A stretch of DNA of 34,445 nt from a bacterium. GTDB lineage: Bacteria > CSSED10-310 > JAFGSJ01. The DNA is taken from contig JAFGSJ010000146.1 in the NCBI GenBank assembly GCA_016934675.1, forward strand, positions 1 through 34,445. Direction: 5' to 3'. Both the position numbers and the translations under genes were made by a program. Positions 31,469-34,445 of the stretch are shown in pieces; within the stretch, counting starts at the first letter, position 1; each line of letters starts with the position of its first letter. The notes below the pieces were generated by a model, which made no database searches, had not been told where the DNA came from, and saw nothing but the letters and a program-made list of their open reading frames with translations.

Positions 31469-34445
31469 ATGAAGAAATTTGGTATTATTTTGTTGGTTCT
31501 TTGGGGATTAAATTCGTTTTTATGGGCGAATCCGGGAGCGGATCTTATCCGGATTGAACGCAAATCAGCGGATGATCTTGGGATATTGATCGATAACGCT
31601 ATTCCCCTTCTGATGGAATTGGAGAACTGTTTTTTAAGTAAAGCTACCCAGACGGAACGCGAAATTCTGAAGAAAATTGATTATCATTGGACCATAATCG
31701 AGTCCAATCCTGATCAGGACGGATATTATGTATTGGGTATGCGTCCCGATACAGATATGACTCTCTTAGAATCCTTGGGTATCATACTTCATAAAGAAGA
31801 TAACTGGGTCATTCTTAAGGCATATTCGGGTGTTTTTCCGGAAGATTTGGGTTATGTGAAAGTTTTTGTCACGCCCTTAAAAAATCGTTCTCTCAAGCGA
31901 CCGGTCGAACAGGTCCGCCTTGTTAAGAAATCCGGCACGAAAGACGTTCAACCACTGGTTCAGAAAATAGTTGATAGTGTCGATACTGATCATATCGCTT
32001 CCCTTTGGACTGATCTCACCACGAATTCACCGACAGGGACACGCTATTCCTCCTCACAGGGCTGCTACGATGCGGGTGATTACTGTTACACTTTTTTCGA
32101 CAATCTTGGTTTGACTGCCAGTTATCAGACCTGGAGCGGTTCGTATGCGCCCAATGTTATCGGCGAACAAACCGGTGCGCTCACTCCCGATCAAGTATTC
32201 ATTGTCGAGGGTCATCTTGACGATCTGCCAAGCTCGGGTCTGGCTCCAGGAGCAGATGACAACGCCTCGGGTGCGATACATGCATTGGAAGCCGCCCAGA
32301 TCATGAGTTGTTATGCCTTCAAGAACACGATCAAATATTTATTGATTACCGGGGAAGAACAAGGATTGTTGGGCAGCGAGGCCTATGCCGATGAAGCGGA
32401 GCTCAACAACGAAAATATTCTGGGTGTTATTAATATGGATATGCCTGGTTGGGAGGGCAATTCACCCGGTTCGGAAAATCTCGATTTGAATTATAATGCT
32501 GCATCAGAGGACCTCGGTTTACTCTATGCCCAGTGTGCCGTTGACTATAGTACCGGCCTTAATGTCGATGCTTTTCTCTGTCCTGGTTTGACCGCTTCGG
32601 ATCATTACCCGTTCTGGCAGAAGGGTTGGAAAGCGATCTGCGGTATCACCGATAATGAAGGGTATTGCGGCCATACTGGTAATTATCCTTATTATCATAC
32701 TTCGAATGACACTATCGCCAACTGTGGAGATCCATCCTTTTTTTACGCAACAGTGAAGACGACAATTGCGACCTTGGCAGAATTGGGTGAACCTTTTCAG
32801 ATCACCTTTGACCAGGATGCTTACGCCTGTTCGAGTTTGATGACTATTTATGTCGGTGATCGTGCATTAAACACATCATCCTCGACCGTCCAGACAGTCA
32901 ATATCACAATCTGGAGTACGACCGAGACGACTCCTGAAACGGTGACTCTGACTGAGCAGGGTGTGGATTCCATGATTTTTATGGGTACGATCCTGACCTC
33001 GCTCACAGCTCCGGTGAACGGAGATGGTCTCCTCAGTATCAGCGGGACTGATACCATTACGGCTCAATATTATGACGCTATAGATTGTGATGGCACAATG
33101 AATGTAGCCCATCAGGCAGTAGCGACCGCGGATTGTGTCGCCCCGATCATCTCAAATGTTCAGATTACCAATATCACGACCAATAGTGCCGTGGTCACCT
33201 GGCAGACAAATGAACCGGCCGATAGTACGGTCTATTATGGGACAACACCACCGACCTGGTCGAGTGAATCTACGACTGATTTAGTGACTGACCATTCGGT
33301 CCTCATCTATGGTTTAGATGATTGCACGCTCTATTATGTCTGGGTTGAATCCGCTGATGGCGCGGGTAACAGCGATTCCGATGACAACGGCGGTTCGTAT
33401 TATACGTTCACGACCCAAATGGCCATGAATATGTTTTATGATGATATGGAATCCGGTTCTTCGAACTGGACTGCGGCCTCGCCCTGGGCCATATCGACAG
33501 AAGCTTACCATAGTTCAAGCCATGCCTGGAGCGATTCTCCGGGTGGCAATTATGGCAACTATGCCGACATTTCTCTGACTTCGGACGCGTTCGATCTTTC
33601 GAGTACGACCCAGGCTCTTTTGACCTTTTGGCATATCTATGCCCTTGAAGCCACATATGATTTCGGTTATGTCGAAATTTCGACCAACGGCTCGAGTTGG
33701 ACACAATTAGACAGTTTTACCGGCACGCAGGCGGTCTGGACTGAAGCCATATATGATTTATCAGCATATATCGGTTATCCGAGTGTGCAGATTCGTTTCC
33801 GGTTGGACTCGGATAGTTATCAAACTATGGATGGCTGGCATATTGACGATGTCACAATCGGTTATGCTACGCCCTGTGTGCCATTGGCTGTATATGACAG
33901 TCACATTTTCGTTGATGATTGTCCGGCTGGTGGAGCGGGTGACGGCGACGGTATTCTCGATGCCGGCGAAACAATAGTGTTCCAGATCGATGTCGCCAAT
34001 ACCGGTTCCGGTGACCTGACCGGGGTCTGGGCCGAATTGAGTACGAGCACGACCGGTGTGACCGTGACCGATGCCCAGGCCGACTATAACGATATTCTCG
34101 AGGGCACGAGCGGAACCTCGCTCTCACCGCATTTCACGGTGTATCTGGCCGAGAGTATTGCCTGCGGCACGACCCTCAATTTCAGTCTGACCATTCACGC
34201 GAACGAAGGTGATTTCAGCGGCGGTTCGTTCTCCGAGACGGTCGGTGAGATTGTTCCCGGAGATTTTACCCTGGTAGACGAAGATTTCGAGAGTTCCTGG
34301 GGGACCTATGGTGATAATCCACCAACCGGTTGGACCATCGAGGACTATGGCGATGAGGGCACCCCGACCTGGAATGCCAATGACTGGTATCGTTATTCCA
34401 AGGGCGGCGCCTATTCATACATTGCCCGGGTCTATTATTCACCGC
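31469..34445 (+). CDS. secreted M28-family metallopeptidase with FN3 and other beta-sandwich modules (partial, 3' end outside window)
   Basis: An exported zinc peptidase (probably an aminopeptidase), at least 992 residues; the frame is open at the edge. GGGAGG five bases before the ATG fixes the start, and a signal peptide covers about 1-20. After an N-terminal propeptide-like part the M28 domain (about 160-440) has all ligands: His249 (VEGHLDD), Asp263 (GADDNASG), Glu296/Glu297 (TGEEQGLLGS), Asp324 (INMDM) and His410 (YYHTSNDT). Next come a beta module rich in VTLTEQG-type strands (about 445-550), an FN3-like domain (559-650), a MAM/laminin-G-like domain ending in GWHIDDVTIG (655-800), a CARDB-like domain opening with GDGDGILDAGE (805-930) and the start of a second domain of the choice-of-anchor type (from about 931). 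Such proteins often end in a sorting signal that cannot be seen here. Confidence 0.9.
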   Translation, partial: MKKFGIILLVLWGLNSFLWANPGADLIRIERKSADDLGILIDNAIPLLMELENCFLSKATQTEREILKKIDYHWTIIESNPDQDGYYVLGMRPDTDMTLLESLGIILHKEDNWVILKAYSGVFPEDLGYVKVFVTPLKNRSLKRPVEQVRLVKKSGTKDVQPLVQKIVDSVDTDHIASLWTDLTTNSPTGTRYSSSQGCYDAGDYCYTFFDNLGLTASYQTWSGSYAPNVIGEQTGALTPDQVFIVEGHLDDLPSSGLAPGADDNASGAIHALEAAQIMSCYAFKNTIKYLLITGEEQGLLGSEAYADEAELNNENILGVINMDMPGWEGNSPGSENLDLNYNAASEDLGLLYAQCAVDYSTGLNVDAFLCPGLTASDHYPFWQKGWKAICGITDNEGYCGHTGNYPYYHTSNDTIANCGDPSFFYATVKTTIATLAELGEPFQITFDQDAYACSSLMTIYVGDRALNTSSSTVQTVNITIWSTTETTPETVTLTEQGVDSMIFMGTILTSLTAPVNGDGLLSISGTDTITAQYYDAIDCDGTMNVAHQAVATADCVAPIISNVQITNITTNSAVVTWQTNEPADSTVYYGTTPPTWSSESTTDLVTDHSVLIYGLDDCTLYYVWVESADGAGNSDSDDNGGSYYTFTTQMAMNMFYDDMESGSSNWTAASPWAISTEAYHSSSHAWSDSPGGNYGNYADISLTSDAFDLSSTTQALLTFWHIYALEATYDFGYVEISTNGSSWTQLDSFTGTQAVWTEAIYDLSAYIGYPSVQIRFRLDSDSYQTMDGWHIDDVTIGYATPCVPLAVYDSHIFVDDCPAGGAGDGDGILDAGETIVFQIDVANTGSGDLTGVWAELSTSTTGVTVTDAQADYNDILEGTSGTSLSPHFTVYLAESIACGTTLNFSLTIHANEGDFSGGSFSETVGEIVPGDFTLVDEDFESSWGTYGDNPPTGWTIEDYGDEGTPTWNANDWYRYSKGGAYSYIARVYYSP

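Noticed and set aside
1..34445. Scan for tRNA, rRNA, CRISPR, transposase, integrase or toxin-antitoxin genes
   Set aside because: None seen by eye; TTCGA-containing strings occur only inside coding regions without cloverleaf context.

Overview
The window looks like chromosomal DNA of an uncultured diderm (Gram-negative) bacterium. The evidence is a TolC/membrane-fusion/RND tripartite exporter, an LptA/OstA-like domain, several lipoprotein-type or signal-peptide proteins and two sigma-54-type promoters. DUF4388, DUF4416 and PilZ proteins, a dockerin-like/GH99-like/FGE-like fusion and a multi-domain M28 peptidase suggest a 'deltaproteobacterial' or candidate-phylum lineage. I cannot name the taxon from sequence alone. 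No rRNA, tRNA, CRISPR array, transposase or phage gene was seen.

Layout. 1-513 has no convincing gene but carries two families of short dispersed repeats. 514-6295 holds two secreted-protein genes on the minus strand (a beta-propeller lipoprotein and a dockerin/GH99-like/FGE-like fusion), each preceded by a good sigma-54 -24/-12 element. Between them lies a plus-strand pair, glmM (phosphoglucosamine mutase, cell-wall precursor synthesis) and a HAD phosphatase. 6694-8022 is a MATE/ANKH-like membrane transporter. 8024-13750 is a tolC-MFP-RND export operon (minus strand) with a good sigma-70 promoter; the RND pump lacks the usual proton-relay residues. 14016-16191 holds a proline-rich membrane-anchored protein, a glyoxalase-II-like metallo-hydrolase and a coiled-coil protein resembling polysaccharide-cluster accessory proteins. 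16290-19214 is a visibly AT-rich pair, an AlgJ/AlgX-like SGNH protein and an AlgI-like MBOAT acyltransferase, probably acetylating a surface polysaccharide.

19469-27417 is the regulatory core. A plus-strand operon encodes a DUF4388+TPR protein, an ECF sigma factor, its overlapping zinc-finger transmembrane anti-sigma factor and an exported TPR+OstA-like protein. It converges on a minus-strand operon of STAS antagonist, RsbW-type kinase and a GAF histidine kinase with a degenerate receiver. The STAS operon starts from an extended -10 promoter framed by a perfect inverted repeat. Together these look like an envelope-linked sensory block with two sigma/anti-sigma style circuits.

27639-30953 holds a polyprenyl-phosphate-type GT2 glycosyltransferase, a PilZ-DUF4416 pair and aroB (3-dehydroquinate synthase). 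30954-31468 is non-coding with tandem hairpins and a promoter. The window ends inside a large secreted M28 metallopeptidase with FN3 and other beta-sandwich modules (31469 to the edge).

Starts were adjusted where a clear Shine-Dalgarno supported an internal codon. All functional calls come from reading motifs by eye; no database search was possible.
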